16,278 nt of DNA from CAYOEZ01 sp964402955 (GTDB lineage Bacteria > Chloroflexota > DTOL01 > DAOUCN01). Shown here piece after piece: positions 7,990 to 14,376 of this stretch. Every line of letters begins with the position of its first letter. The first letter of the stretch is position 1. The translations under genes and the position numbers were made by a program. The stretch lies in contig CAYOEZ010000100.1 of the NCBI GenBank assembly GCA_964402955.1, positions 1 to 16,278 on the forward strand. Direction: 5' to 3'. The notes under the pieces are model-generated. The model was not told the DNA's origin. It worked only from the letters and a program-made list of their open reading frames with translations, and searched no databases.

Positions 7990-8076
7990 CATACTCTTGT
8001 CATACGCACTGCAAACGTAATTGTAACCCAACTGCTACTCCCTCGTCATCTATCGGTGTTACACTGTCTACGTAGA
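7990..8076 (+). promoter_or_regulatory. Candidate regulator-binding sites upstream of the second regulator gene
   Basis: CATAC occurs at 7990-7994 and again at 8001-8005, exactly 11 bp apart, the spacing typical of OmpR/PhoB-type tandem half-sites. About 60 bp further on, TCTACGTAGA (8067-8076) is a perfect 10-bp palindrome that overlaps a GATAAT sequence (8075-8080) usable as a -10. These lie in the longest intergenic gap of the cluster (7912-8161). Assignment as operators is inference from spacing and position. Confidence 0.3.
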
Positions 8077-8161
8077 TAATGCTGGGTACAACTCAGCGTG
8101 ACACAATGCTTGTCCCCTGGAATGTCGCTCACTGGACTCTTCTCTTCCGTCCGCATCTGGC

Positions 8162-9034
8162 GTGGTGTTGGCCCAACGTCATGTAGGCTTTGAGGTGGGT
8201 ACGTTGCTGTGGCAGAAGTCAGCACACGACGCATTGTTCGGCACTGAGCATTCGCCTATCTTCCCTGGGGAAACGTGTCACGTTCTAGTGGTGTCGGCTG
8301 ACCGTGTTGTCGTGGACCTGGTGCGTGGAGCTCTGGCTGCCGCTGGTTACATGCTCCACGTCTTCGCGGGCAGCGACTCCGCCGGCGTGCGCGTTTTCGC
8401 ACAGAGGGTTGATGCGGTCATCATAGACTTGACGTGCGCCGCATCCCCGGGCAGCCGCGATGATCTTGCTCGCATTGTCCAGCTTGCCGGATGCCCCTGT
8501 CTGGCGCTGTCCGGGCGTGGTCGTCTCGATCAGCGGATGATGGCTTTGCAGGCAGGCGCTGCTGCTGTGCTCAGCCGTCCGTTGCAGGCCACTGAGCTTG
8601 TTGCCCGGCTCGGGGCACTGGTTGCGACCAATCGGATTGATCGCCGCATATCTGCCGTTTTTCTCTCCCCGTGTGTCGCCGTTGACGCCGACGGCTCTAT
8701 CATTGCCTGTCATGATTGCCTGATCAGCCTGACCGCGCAGGAAAGCGTCCTGTTGCGCCATCTTGCCCAAAACGTCAATCACATCGTCGGCTACGCCTTC
8801 TTATGCGATATCCTGGATCTGCCCCCTGATGCTGCTGGACTCATGGCCCTGCGCCAGTTGATTGTCCGTTTGCGGCGCAAGCTCTGTGATGACCCTGCAC
8901 GGTCCCTGCACCTTCACACCGTACGCTATCTCGGTTATGGCTTGCACGTGCGCGAGGATGCTGCTGTTGGCGGCGCGCAACTCGCGCCGGCACAGCAGGT
9001 CGAGAAGGCCGGGTACCAGGCAGTGCCTTTGTAG
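8162..9034 (+). CDS. OmpR-like response regulator with degenerate receiver
   Basis: The coding frame is clear but its start is not. GTG at 8162 is used, and GTG 8195 or TTG 8204 are alternatives, because the receiver domain begins only near residue 40. The receiver (about 40-150) keeps an Asp at the phosphorylation position (VIIDL, Asp89). The acidic pocket is VVSAD instead of the usual Asp-Asp pair, and the conserved Lys is Arg139 (VLSRPL). Ser117 sits at the Thr/Ser position. The C-terminal winged helix (about 165-270) shows SLTAQESVLLRHLAQN and the recognition helix LRQLIVRLRRKL, then a wing (TVRYLGYGLHV). The last 20 residues are an Ala/Gln-rich tail. It is likely a DNA-binding regulator with altered or lost phosphorylation chemistry, paralogous to the genes on either side. 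Confidence 0.8.
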   Translation: MVLAQRHVGFEVGTLLWQKSAHDALFGTEHSPIFPGETCHVLVVSADRVVVDLVRGALAAAGYMLHVFAGSDSAGVRVFAQRVDAVIIDLTCAASPGSRDDLARIVQLAGCPCLALSGRGRLDQRMMALQAGAAAVLSRPLQATELVARLGALVATNRIDRRISAVFLSPCVAVDADGSIIACHDCLISLTAQESVLLRHLAQNVNHIVGYAFLCDILDLPPDAAGLMALRQLIVRLRRKLCDDPARSLHLHTVRYLGYGLHVREDAAVGGAQLAPAQQVEKAGYQAVPL

Positions 9035-9132
9035 TGTGTGTACAGCGCGATTGAGCCATGATGGGCATTGCGTCTGCCTGACGTCGGGTGCGTCTCGGTG
9101 GCGTTTTTATGCTTGCATGAGGAAACGGCAAG

Positions 9133-9813
9133 ATGGAGCGCCTGCTGATCGTGAGTTCTGATAGTGCTCTGGTGGCGGCTCTGGCCGCCGACGTCGCGCG
9201 GCACGATGGGTTGTCCGCCGCCACGTCGGAGGTACACGAGACGATACGGGTTCTCTACGAGCTGCAACCTGCCGCAGTTGTGCTCGATCTCAGCGTGGGG
9301 CAGGGCGCCACGCCGTGGCTGATCTTTGCACGTATACGTGAGGTCTGCGAGACGCCGATCCTGGTTTTCACCGCCGATGCGAGCGACGAAACACGCATTG
9401 AGGCGCTTGAGCGTGGCGCCGATGATGCTGTCAGTGTGACGTGTACCCCCTCAGAGATCCTGATGCGGGTGCGCAATCTGACGCAGCATCATGCCGGAAT
9501 TGCGGCTGTCCAGCGCCGGACCTATGGCGATGGCGTCCTGGACTACGATGTCACGACACGGTCGCTGAACGCACGCGGCAAGAGCGTCGTTCTCACGTCT
9601 ACTGAGTCACGGTTGCTGTTGTGCTTCCTGCGCCAGCCAGATCGGTTCTATTCTTGCGCTGAGTTGACGGCGGCTCTGTCGGGAGAACAACCGCAGTATC
9701 GCTCCAATGTTGTCAAGGTTTATATCCACCGCCTACGGCGCAAGATCAGCGATCTGGAGCCCGGACGTTCCTACATCACAAACCATCGCTCCATCGGCTA
9801 CAAGTTCAGGTAA
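9133..9813 (+). CDS. OmpR-like response regulator with degenerate receiver, next to NusG paralogue
   Basis: ATG start with GAGG (9119-9122) 10 nt upstream. The product has 226 residues. The receiver (about 1-118) keeps the Asp (VVLDL, Asp52) and the Thr (VFTAD, Thr80). Its acidic pocket reads LLIVSSD in place of the usual VDDD. The helix-5 Lys-Pro is absent: the region after GADDA reads VSVTCTPSE. A winged helix (about 128-226) follows with VLTSTESRLLLCFLRQPDR, recognition helix VVKVYIHRLRRKI and a wing ending RSIGYKFR, the standard C-terminus of this family. The next gene, a NusG-type factor, starts 2 nt after this stop, so the two are very likely one transcript. It is probably a DNA-binding regulator, with an unconventional trigger. 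Confidence 0.85.
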   Translation: MERLLIVSSDSALVAALAADVARHDGLSAATSEVHETIRVLYELQPAAVVLDLSVGQGATPWLIFARIREVCETPILVFTADASDETRIEALERGADDAVSVTCTPSEILMRVRNLTQHHAGIAAVQRRTYGDGVLDYDVTTRSLNARGKSVVLTSTESRLLLCFLRQPDRFYSCAELTAALSGEQPQYRSNVVKVYIHRLRRKISDLEPGRSYITNHRSIGYKFR

Positions 9814-9815
9814 AG

Positions 9816-10310
9816 ATGAAACACTGGTATGCACTGTACACAAAACCAAGACGAGAGCACTTCGTTTGTGGCCACCTGCAGAAGCGGGGCATCGAGGCCT
9901 TCCTGCCTCTCGTCAAAGTCATCAAGAAGGGGCGGGTATTGGAAAGCGACGACCCCTTCTTCCCCAGTTATCTGTTTGTGCACTGTGACCTGAGCGAGGT
10001 GGGCTGCTCGACCCTTGAGTGGACGCAGGGTGTGCGCAGAGTCGTTGGCTTCACCGGCGAACCGGCGGTGGTGGATGATGCGGTCATCACCTATATCAAG
10101 AAGCGGCTCAGTGTTGACGTCCAACCAGTGGGCTCTCGTCGTTTCGAACCTGGCGATGCTGTGATCATCAAGGATGGGCCGTTCAGGGACTTGGGGGCGG
10201 TTTTCGACGGCAACCTGTCGGCTAAAGGGCGAGTGCGCGTCTTGCTCTCCACCATGCACCGCACCATCTCATGTGAAGTAGACGAAAACTGGCTGGATAA
10301 GCTCGCCTAG
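9816..10310 (+). CDS. NusG/RfaH-type transcription elongation factor paralogue
   Basis: The product has 164 residues, close to RfaH-type length. The NGN domain (about 1-100) is clear: WYALYTKPRRE at the N-terminus, LQKRGIEAFLPLV, and FFPSYLFVHCDL, the three hallmark segments. A KOW domain follows (about 108-164): FEPGDAVIIKDGPFRDLGAVF. Such factors bind RNA polymerase through the NGN domain and suppress pausing or termination. The KOW domain contacts the ribosome, Rho or other partners. Housekeeping nusG normally lies between secE and rplK, and neither is present here, so this is most likely a specialised paralogue of the RfaH/LoaP kind. It starts 2 nt after the third response-regulator gene, with AGG at the end of that gene as ribosome-binding site. 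Its targets are not visible, and the large surface operon upstream is one candidate. Confidence 0.88.
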   Translation: MKHWYALYTKPRREHFVCGHLQKRGIEAFLPLVKVIKKGRVLESDDPFFPSYLFVHCDLSEVGCSTLEWTQGVRRVVGFTGEPAVVDDAVITYIKKRLSVDVQPVGSRRFEPGDAVIIKDGPFRDLGAVFDGNLSAKGRVRVLLSTMHRTISCEVDENWLDKLA

Positions 10311-10407
10311 CCGCCCGGCGCACAGTGTGGTCTCAGTGCGTAGACGCGGAGGACGCTGCTCGTCTCAGCGCTCCTTGTTCTTGGCGGCTCACGGCAGTTG
10401 GCAAATA

Positions 10408-10447
10408 TTTTCGGGCGCTTCCCCGTCAGGGGGAAAACGACCGAAAA
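10408..10447 (+). promoter_or_regulatory. Two-part hairpin in the yvcK leader region
   Basis: TTTTCGG (10408-10414) pairs with CCGAAAA (10441-10447). Inside it, TTCCCC (10419-10424) pairs with GGGGAA (10430-10435) around a GTCAG loop. The two stems are separated by an internal loop (GCGC against AACGA). The right arm runs directly into the dispersed repeat starting at 10446. No T-run follows, so it is more likely an RNA structure or part of the repeat element than a simple terminator for the NusG paralogue. Confidence 0.45.
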
Positions 10448-10509
10448 TGGCGGAGCATGCCCGATACAACACCCGATAGACGGGGTGAGCTTCGGGGCAG
10501 GCTCTGCCC
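10446..10509 (+). repeat. Dispersed intergenic repeat, copy 1 (upstream of yvcK)
   Basis: Block A (10446-10466, core GGCGGAGCATGCCCGATA) and block B (10493-10509, CGGGGCAGGCTCTGCCC) occur again at 11792-11831. Here the blocks are 26 nt apart, and the insert partly repeats 'CCCGATA' and 'CGGGG'. Block B contains a small hairpin, GGGCA-GGCTC-TGCCC. The element ends 21 nt before the yvcK start and so lies in its 5' region. Confidence 0.75.
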
Positions 10510-10530
10510 GGTGCAGGAGCGGAGCACATC

Positions 10531-11490
10531 ATGAGTGGGCGCAAGGTGGTGGCCATTGGCGGCGGCACTGGGACGTATACGGTTCTCAGTGGACTGAAAC
10601 GCCATGATGTTGATCTGACGGCTGTTGTCTCTATGGCGGACGATGGGGGCAGCTCAGGCGTTCTGCGTGATGAGTTTGGCCACCTTCCGCCCGGTGATGT
10701 GCGCCGTTGTCTGATCGCACTGTCAGCTGAACCTGCCAGCGGCATGCTGCGCCAATTGTTTGAGTACCGCTTTGACCGTGGTCGTGGCCTGAATGGCCAT
10801 AATTTCGGCAACCTGCTCCTGACAGCGCTGACCGAGATCACGGGGGCGCCGGATCTAGCGATTCAGGAGGCAGCCAGGATTCTGAACGTGCGCGGACGGG
10901 TCTTGCCCGTCACGCTGACAGATGTTCATCTGTGTGCTCGCCTGGGGGATGGGACGATCATCAGGGGCGAGACCAACATAGACATCCGCCGTATACGCCC
11001 GCATCTTCCCATCAGCGATGTCTATCTCGACCCGCCGGCGCAAGCTTACCCGCCCGCGCTCGAAGCGATCGCCGCGGCCGACATCGTCGTCATCGGACCT
11101 GGCGACCTTTATACAAGCGTGATTCCCAACCTGCTCGTGGAGGGTATCCCTGAGGCGATCGCTAACGCTCCGGGCAAGGTCATCTACATCTGCAACCTGA
11201 TGACCAAGCATGGTGAGACCGATGGCTTCACGGCCTGCGATTTCGTGCGCGAGATCGAGCGCTACCTGGGCACGGGCGATGGCTTGGACGCCGTTCTGGT
11301 CAGCGAGGGCAGCCTGCCGGGCGATCTTCTGCAGAAATATGCGCAGGAGCATTCATTCCCGGTGCAGCCCGAGGTGTCGGCCTGCCGCTCCATGGTGCCG
11401 CAGGTGATTGTTGCCTCGCTGGCGGCGCCGGGCGCGCTCTGGCGCCACGATCCCGATGTGCTGGCTGATGCCATCCTGTCGCTAAGTTGA
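10531..11490 (+). CDS. yvcK: YvcK/CofD-like gluconeogenesis factor, UDP-sugar binding
   Basis: The ATG has GGAG (10521-10524) 6 nt upstream. The 319 residues match the normal length of YvcK. The N-terminus has the nucleotide-binding loop AIGGGTGTYTVLSGLK (about 8-23), followed by VSMADDGGSSGVLRDEFG and PPGDVRRCLIAL, the signature of the YvcK/CofD fold. Later come GHNFGNLLL and VIGPGDLYTSVIPNLLV. In Firmicutes, YvcK binds UDP-GlcNAc and affects peptidoglycan synthesis, cell shape and growth on gluconeogenic carbon sources. Those roles are from other species. The usual neighbours rapZ (yvcJ) and whiA (yvcL) are absent. Instead it follows a NusG paralogue after 220 bp and is coupled to a tiny membrane protein gene downstream. 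Confidence 0.92.
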   Translation: MSGRKVVAIGGGTGTYTVLSGLKRHDVDLTAVVSMADDGGSSGVLRDEFGHLPPGDVRRCLIALSAEPASGMLRQLFEYRFDRGRGLNGHNFGNLLLTALTEITGAPDLAIQEAARILNVRGRVLPVTLTDVHLCARLGDGTIIRGETNIDIRRIRPHLPISDVYLDPPAQAYPPALEAIAAADIVVIGPGDLYTSVIPNLLVEGIPEAIANAPGKVIYICNLMTKHGETDGFTACDFVREIERYLGTGDGLDAVLVSEGSLPGDLLQKYAQEHSFPVQPEVSACRSMVPQVIVASLAAPGALWRHDPDVLADAILSLS

Positions 11491-11651
11491 TGCTGACGCG
11501 GTGGAAGGCAGTTGAGGCGATTCTTTGCTGGATACTGGCGTCGCTGCTGGCGATCAGCTTTATCGGCGATCGCCCGTTGTTGGGGCTGGGGATTGCGATC
11601 GTGGGTGGGGTGGTCGTCGGGGCGCTGCTGGTGGTCAGCGACAAGCGGTGA
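11490..11651 (+). CDS. Small two-helix membrane protein (53 aa), coupled to yvcK
   Basis: The ATG shares one base with the yvcK stop (TGATG), a typical coupling arrangement. The frame encodes 53 residues: a short basic/aromatic start (MLTRWKAVE), a first hydrophobic helix (about 10-25, AILCWILASLLAISFI), a turn GDRP, a second helix (about 30-49, LLGLGIAIVGGVVVGALLVV), and a charged end (SDKR). I do not recognise a family. Coupling, the clean helix-turn-helix layout and a charged C-terminus support a real gene. Topology by positive-inside reasoning would place both ends in the cytoplasm. A link to the YvcK role in cell-envelope metabolism is possible but unproven. Confidence 0.65.
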   Translation: MLTRWKAVEAILCWILASLLAISFIGDRPLLGLGIAIVGGVVVGALLVVSDKR

Positions 11652-11688
11652 GCGTGCAAGACGCGCACGCGGATGGACGCAGAAGACA

Positions 11689-11704
11689 GCGCGCATAGGC
11701 GCGC
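11689..11704 (+). promoter_or_regulatory. GC-rich hairpin downstream of the small membrane protein gene
   Basis: GCGCGC (11689-11694), an ATAG loop and GCGCGC (11699-11704) form a strong 6-bp stem 37 nt after the stop. There is no T-run, so any terminator role would be factor-dependent or weak. The surrounding 11652-11869 gap otherwise holds GC-rich sequence without a gene, plus the dispersed repeat. Confidence 0.35.
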
Positions 11705-11791
11705 AGGTGTTCTGACGTCGTTGCGTGCAAAGAGCTTTCGCAGCGCGGCGGCGCGGAGGCTGTCATTTCTGAACGCTGAGAGAGGGCTCAG

Positions 11792-11831
11792 AATGGCGGA
11801 GCATGCCCGATAGGCGGGGCAGGCTCTGCCC
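11792..11831 (+). repeat. Dispersed intergenic repeat, copy 2 (upstream of the recombinase gene)
   Basis: This is the compact copy of the two-block element: block A (11792-11812) and block B (11815-11831) are separated by only 2 nt. Both blocks are identical to copy 1 upstream of yvcK. As in copy 1, block A is preceded by an inverted repeat whose right arm merges into it: TTCTGA (11767-11772) pairs with TCAGAA (11788-11793). The element ends 38 nt before the recombinase start. Confidence 0.75.
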
Positions 11832-11869
11832 AGCGCTGGCCAGTATTTGGCACTATCGGCAGGAGAAAC

Positions 11870-12877
11870 GTGGCGAGCTCGGACGTTACCCCGCTCAATG
11901 ACCATCCCGAGACGAAAGACTTCCTGGCGTTCCTGCGGCTCAAGAATCTCTCGCCGCAAACGATTGTGCAGTACGGGTCGGTGCTCGGCGACCTCTTCAG
12001 GCACATTGATCCTGTTCCTGAGTCGCCTGGCAAGGCAACTGCCGCCCACCTGCGAGCATATGTTGCTGACTTGCGGGAGCGGGGATTGGCGGCCAAGACG
12101 ATCAACGATCGGGTGATCATCATCCGTCGTTTCTATGGCTTTCTCCTGGTTGAGGGTTACATAAGCAGCGATCCTGCTCAGCGGCTGCCGATTCCTAAGG
12201 TCGGCAAACGGCTGCCGAAGGCGCTGAGCCTGAACGAGACGCGGCACTTGTTGACCGTGTTGCAGGACGAAACATCGAAAGCTGGCCAGCGCGACAAGAC
12301 GCTGTTTGCTCTGCTTTATGGCTGCGGTCTGCGCGTGACTGAGGCCGTGACCCTGAAGGTCGAGGATGTTGATTTCGGCGACGGTTTCCTGCGCGTGGTC
12401 GGCAAAGGTGACAAAGAGCGGCGCATCTACCTCAAGCCGGCGTTGCGGGAGCGACTGCGTGTGTACATTGCCGAAACGAAGGTGACGGGCTATATTTTCA
12501 GCGGCAAGAGCGGCGGCCATATTAGCGCCCGCAATGTCCGCTACCGGCTGCTCGAATGCGCCAAGCAGGCAGGGATCAGCAAACACGTCAGCCCGCACAT
12601 ACTACGCCACTCGATCGCTGTCCACTATCTGCAGGGTGGGGCGCCGGTCAGCTTCGTGCAGGGCCTATTGGGTCATGCCAGCCTGGCGACGACGGGCGTC
12701 TATCTGCAACTGACCGACCAGATGGCCAAGGAGATTACCCTCAAGACCGAGACGGCGTTGGAGCAGGCTCAGAAACCGGACGAGCGGATTGTGGGCGAGG
12801 CAAGGGCCAGATACGAGGCAGCCGACGAGGATTGGGACGCCTACGTGCACCAGGTGCTGTGGTGGCTATCTGAGTAG
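11870..12877 (+). CDS. XerC/XerD-type tyrosine recombinase
   Basis: GTG start with AGGAG (11861-11865) just upstream. The product has 335 residues. An N-terminal SAM-like core-binding domain (about 14-100) contains LRLKNLSPQTIVQYGSVL and NDRVIIIRRFYGFL. The catalytic domain has all expected residues: Arg155 (GCGLRVTE), Lys179 (GKGDKERR), His243 and Arg246 (HILRHS), His269 (LLGHAS) and Tyr278 (TGVYLQL), the nucleophile. It would cut and rejoin DNA through a 3'-phosphotyrosine. A tail of roughly 40 residues (about 293-335), acidic and ending HQVLWWLSE, extends beyond the usual XerC/D end. It could be a chromosomal Xer protein or the integrase of a mobile island, because it is convergent with a toxin-antitoxin stack and ends 8 bp from it. 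I found no dif or att site. Confidence 0.88.
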   Translation: MASSDVTPLNDHPETKDFLAFLRLKNLSPQTIVQYGSVLGDLFRHIDPVPESPGKATAAHLRAYVADLRERGLAAKTINDRVIIIRRFYGFLLVEGYISSDPAQRLPIPKVGKRLPKALSLNETRHLLTVLQDETSKAGQRDKTLFALLYGCGLRVTEAVTLKVEDVDFGDGFLRVVGKGDKERRIYLKPALRERLRVYIAETKVTGYIFSGKSGGHISARNVRYRLLECAKQAGISKHVSPHILRHSIAVHYLQGGAPVSFVQGLLGHASLATTGVYLQLTDQMAKEITLKTETALEQAQKPDERIVGEARARYEAADEDWDAYVHQVLWWLSE

Positions 12878-12885
12878 GACATACG

Positions 12886-13728
12886 TCAGCTTCCGCTGTG
12901 CCTGTCCTGCCAGATCACACGGAACGTCTCCCGGAAGTCAAGCAGCTCTTCTTGCTCCATGTTCACGTTGATCATCCATTCGGCGTTCCACTGCGACGAA
13001 TGCGGCCGTGAAGGGTCCAGAGGCACGAAGCCTGCGGGCAGAGCCTCTTTCAATCGTTCGATCTCCAGGCCTGGGATGACAGCAAGGCGAGCCAGATAGC
13101 CAAGACGGGCAGCCAAGGATTTGTTCTTCATCAAGAGAGCGTAGTCCACCAGACGCCCAAGATCGATGGTTGAGTCGTGCGAACCGCGATAGAGGGCCTT
13201 GATGATATCCTGGACGCCACCGCCGTAGTGATAGCGTATCTGATCCAACGAGTCCACAATTGCTTTTTCTGGATGGGCCATCAGCACAGGCAGGTCAGCT
13301 TGCATCTCTCTGCTGTAGCCGAAGAACTTGTGCGGCTTTATTCGCACGTACTGGAACGTGTAGCGCTGAAAAACGACCGGCTTGTGTCTGGCGGTTGTGG
13401 CCATGAAAACTGTAAAGGGCACCTGTTCGGTCAAGCTGTAGCGATGTAAGGCGCTGATAAAAGAAACATAGGATGGCGTGACCAGACTCGATGCAACATA
13501 GAGGGGGTTGGTCATAACGCGGCAAGGCTCAAAGCCGGCGACGACGTATTTGCCCTTTTCGACCCCCACAATCCAGCCTCGTTCTTCCAGTTCATGGATC
13601 AGATAGTAGGCGCGTGGGGTGGGCAGTGTGAAGAAAGCTGCTAGCTGGCGAGGAGTGATAGCGTATATCCCCTGTTCCAGTAGGCGGGGGATGATATTGT
13701 TTGTGGTTAGATCTTCTGTCCTGTTCAT
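12886..13728 (-). CDS. AbiEi-like antitoxin / transcriptional regulator without AbiEii partner
   Basis: The product has 280 residues. The N-terminal winged helix (about 10-65) reads IYAITPRQLAAFFTLPTPRAYYLIHELEERGWIVGVEKGKYVV, the layout of AbiEi-type antitoxins. The middle has YVASSLVTPSYVSFISALHRYSLTEQ and then FMATTARHKPV, also characteristic. The C-terminal half includes AHPEKAIVDSLDQ, common in this family. In type IV systems AbiEi represses its operon and counteracts AbiEii, a nucleotidyltransferase toxin. No AbiEii gene follows, since the next gene is the convergent recombinase 8 bp away. It may be an orphan regulator, or may work with a gene elsewhere. The ATG has GAGGT (complement of 13737-13741) upstream and its own promoter at 13749-13777. 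Confidence 0.8.
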   Translation of the reverse strand: MNRTEDLTTNNIIPRLLEQGIYAITPRQLAAFFTLPTPRAYYLIHELEERGWIVGVEKGKYVVAGFEPCRVMTNPLYVASSLVTPSYVSFISALHRYSLTEQVPFTVFMATTARHKPVVFQRYTFQYVRIKPHKFFGYSREMQADLPVLMAHPEKAIVDSLDQIRYHYGGGVQDIIKALYRGSHDSTIDLGRLVDYALLMKNKSLAARLGYLARLAVIPGLEIERLKEALPAGFVPLDPSRPHSSQWNAEWMINVNMEQEELLDFRETFRVIWQDRHSGS

Positions 13729-13748
13729 GAATGGTTACCTCGAAACAT

Positions 13749-13777
13749 ATTGTACACCCGTTTGGCTGTTCATGCAA
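13749..13777 (-). promoter_or_regulatory. Promoter of the AbiEi-like gene
   Basis: Read on the minus strand, TTGCAT (complement of 13772-13777) is followed by a 17-bp spacer and TACAAT (complement of 13749-13754). The -10 matches 5 of 6 bases and the -35 matches 4 of 6. The start codon would lie only about 15 nt after the expected transcription start, with a GAGGT ribosome-binding site between. This would let the gene be expressed independently of the upstream toxin-antitoxin genes. Confidence 0.55.
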
Positions 13778-13786
13778 GCGGACGGG

Positions 13787-14068
13787 CTACGGCTCGGGCC
13801 CATGTCGAGTGGAGTGTAACGCACTGCTCGCAACCGTGAGCATGCTGTTCCATTCTATCTGTTCCGCTTCTTGAGAAGAAGATAGTTTCAGGCTGGGGAT
13901 ACGCTCGATATGGGAGCGGTTGCCGGAGATTGGCATAAGATCGTGGTGGAGAGCCGTGGCGGCGATAAGGATATCTGAGACACGGACCACGTCGATCTCA
14001 AGAAGGTACCTCAGGTTTCAAGGCGGGGCGATATCATAGATCAACTCCTTCACGATGGGGTTGGTCAT
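13787..14068 (-). pseudogene. Decayed PIN-domain (VapC-like) toxin remnant
   Basis: An ATG (complement of 14066-14068) overlaps the stop of the preceding antitoxin gene (ATGA), as expected for the original toxin start. The frame reads 16 codons (MTNPIVKELIYDIAPP) to an in-frame TGA (complement of 14018-14020). It then stays open to 13787, giving LRYLLEIDVVRVSDILIAATALHHDL and later ISGNRSHIERIPSLKL. The second part matches the C-terminal PIN segment, usually 'DxLIAAxAxxxxLxLVTxNxxxFxRIPGL'. The total of about 93 codons is well short of a normal VapC (about 125-145), and the N-terminal active-site strand with its Asp is missing or reduced. An internal deletion plus a stop codon is the simplest reading. 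A restarted short product from GTG at 13990 is possible but would lack most of the active site. Confidence 0.65.
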
Positions 14069-14349
14069 GCCTGATTATTGGCGCTCTCATCTTGAAGATG
14101 GTCTTCTCGAGCGATGTCTTGCACCTCTTGCCAGGATAACGGTTTCTTTAGGGAGCCTGCGGCCCCACGCAGGGAAGCAATGTCTGGATGGTGTGGGATG
14201 GACAATAGAGGTGCTCTCCGACGGTTCTTGCCTCGCTGGGGGACATTGATCTCTACCCACACCTGAGCTCCTTCCCGACAGTTCACGGGTTGCAGGAGCT
14301 CGAGCATCCCGTTCCTGTAGATCGCTTGCACGATTTGCCTATGTTTCAT
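14065..14349 (-). CDS. DUF104-like (AF2212-type) antitoxin
   Basis: The product has 94 residues. Its N-terminus, IVQAIYRNGMLELLQPVNCREGAQVWVEI, matches the small beta-barrel start of DUF104/AF2212-like antitoxins, which commonly read 'AIYxxGxLxPLxPLxLxEGxxVxVxI'. The C-terminal part (SLKKPLSWQEVQDIAREDHLQDE) is the helical toxin-binding tail seen in PIN-partner antitoxins. The ATG has GGAGG (complement of 14359-14363) 9 nt upstream, and the gene begins 27 nt after the HEPN gene. Its toxin partner downstream is broken, so this appears to be an intact antitoxin left after toxin loss. It may still bind its own or related toxins. Confidence 0.75.
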   Translation of the reverse strand: MKHRQIVQAIYRNGMLELLQPVNCREGAQVWVEINVPQRGKNRRRAPLLSIPHHPDIASLRGAAGSLKKPLSWQEVQDIAREDHLQDESANNQA

Positions 14350-14376
14350 CGCCGCTGGCCTCCGAGTGGCTTGTGC

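Noticed and set aside
11300..12598. A 432-codon minus-strand open frame antisense to yvcK and the recombinase
   Set aside because: It runs across two well-recognised genes and their intergenic gap, has no recognisable domains and is rich in Arg/Ala, as expected for an antisense shadow in GC-rich coding DNA.
12870..12900. A shared terminator or attachment site between the convergent recombinase and AbiEi-like genes
   Set aside because: Only 8 bp separate the stop codons, and I saw no stem-loop with T-runs and no repeat of this sequence elsewhere in the window.
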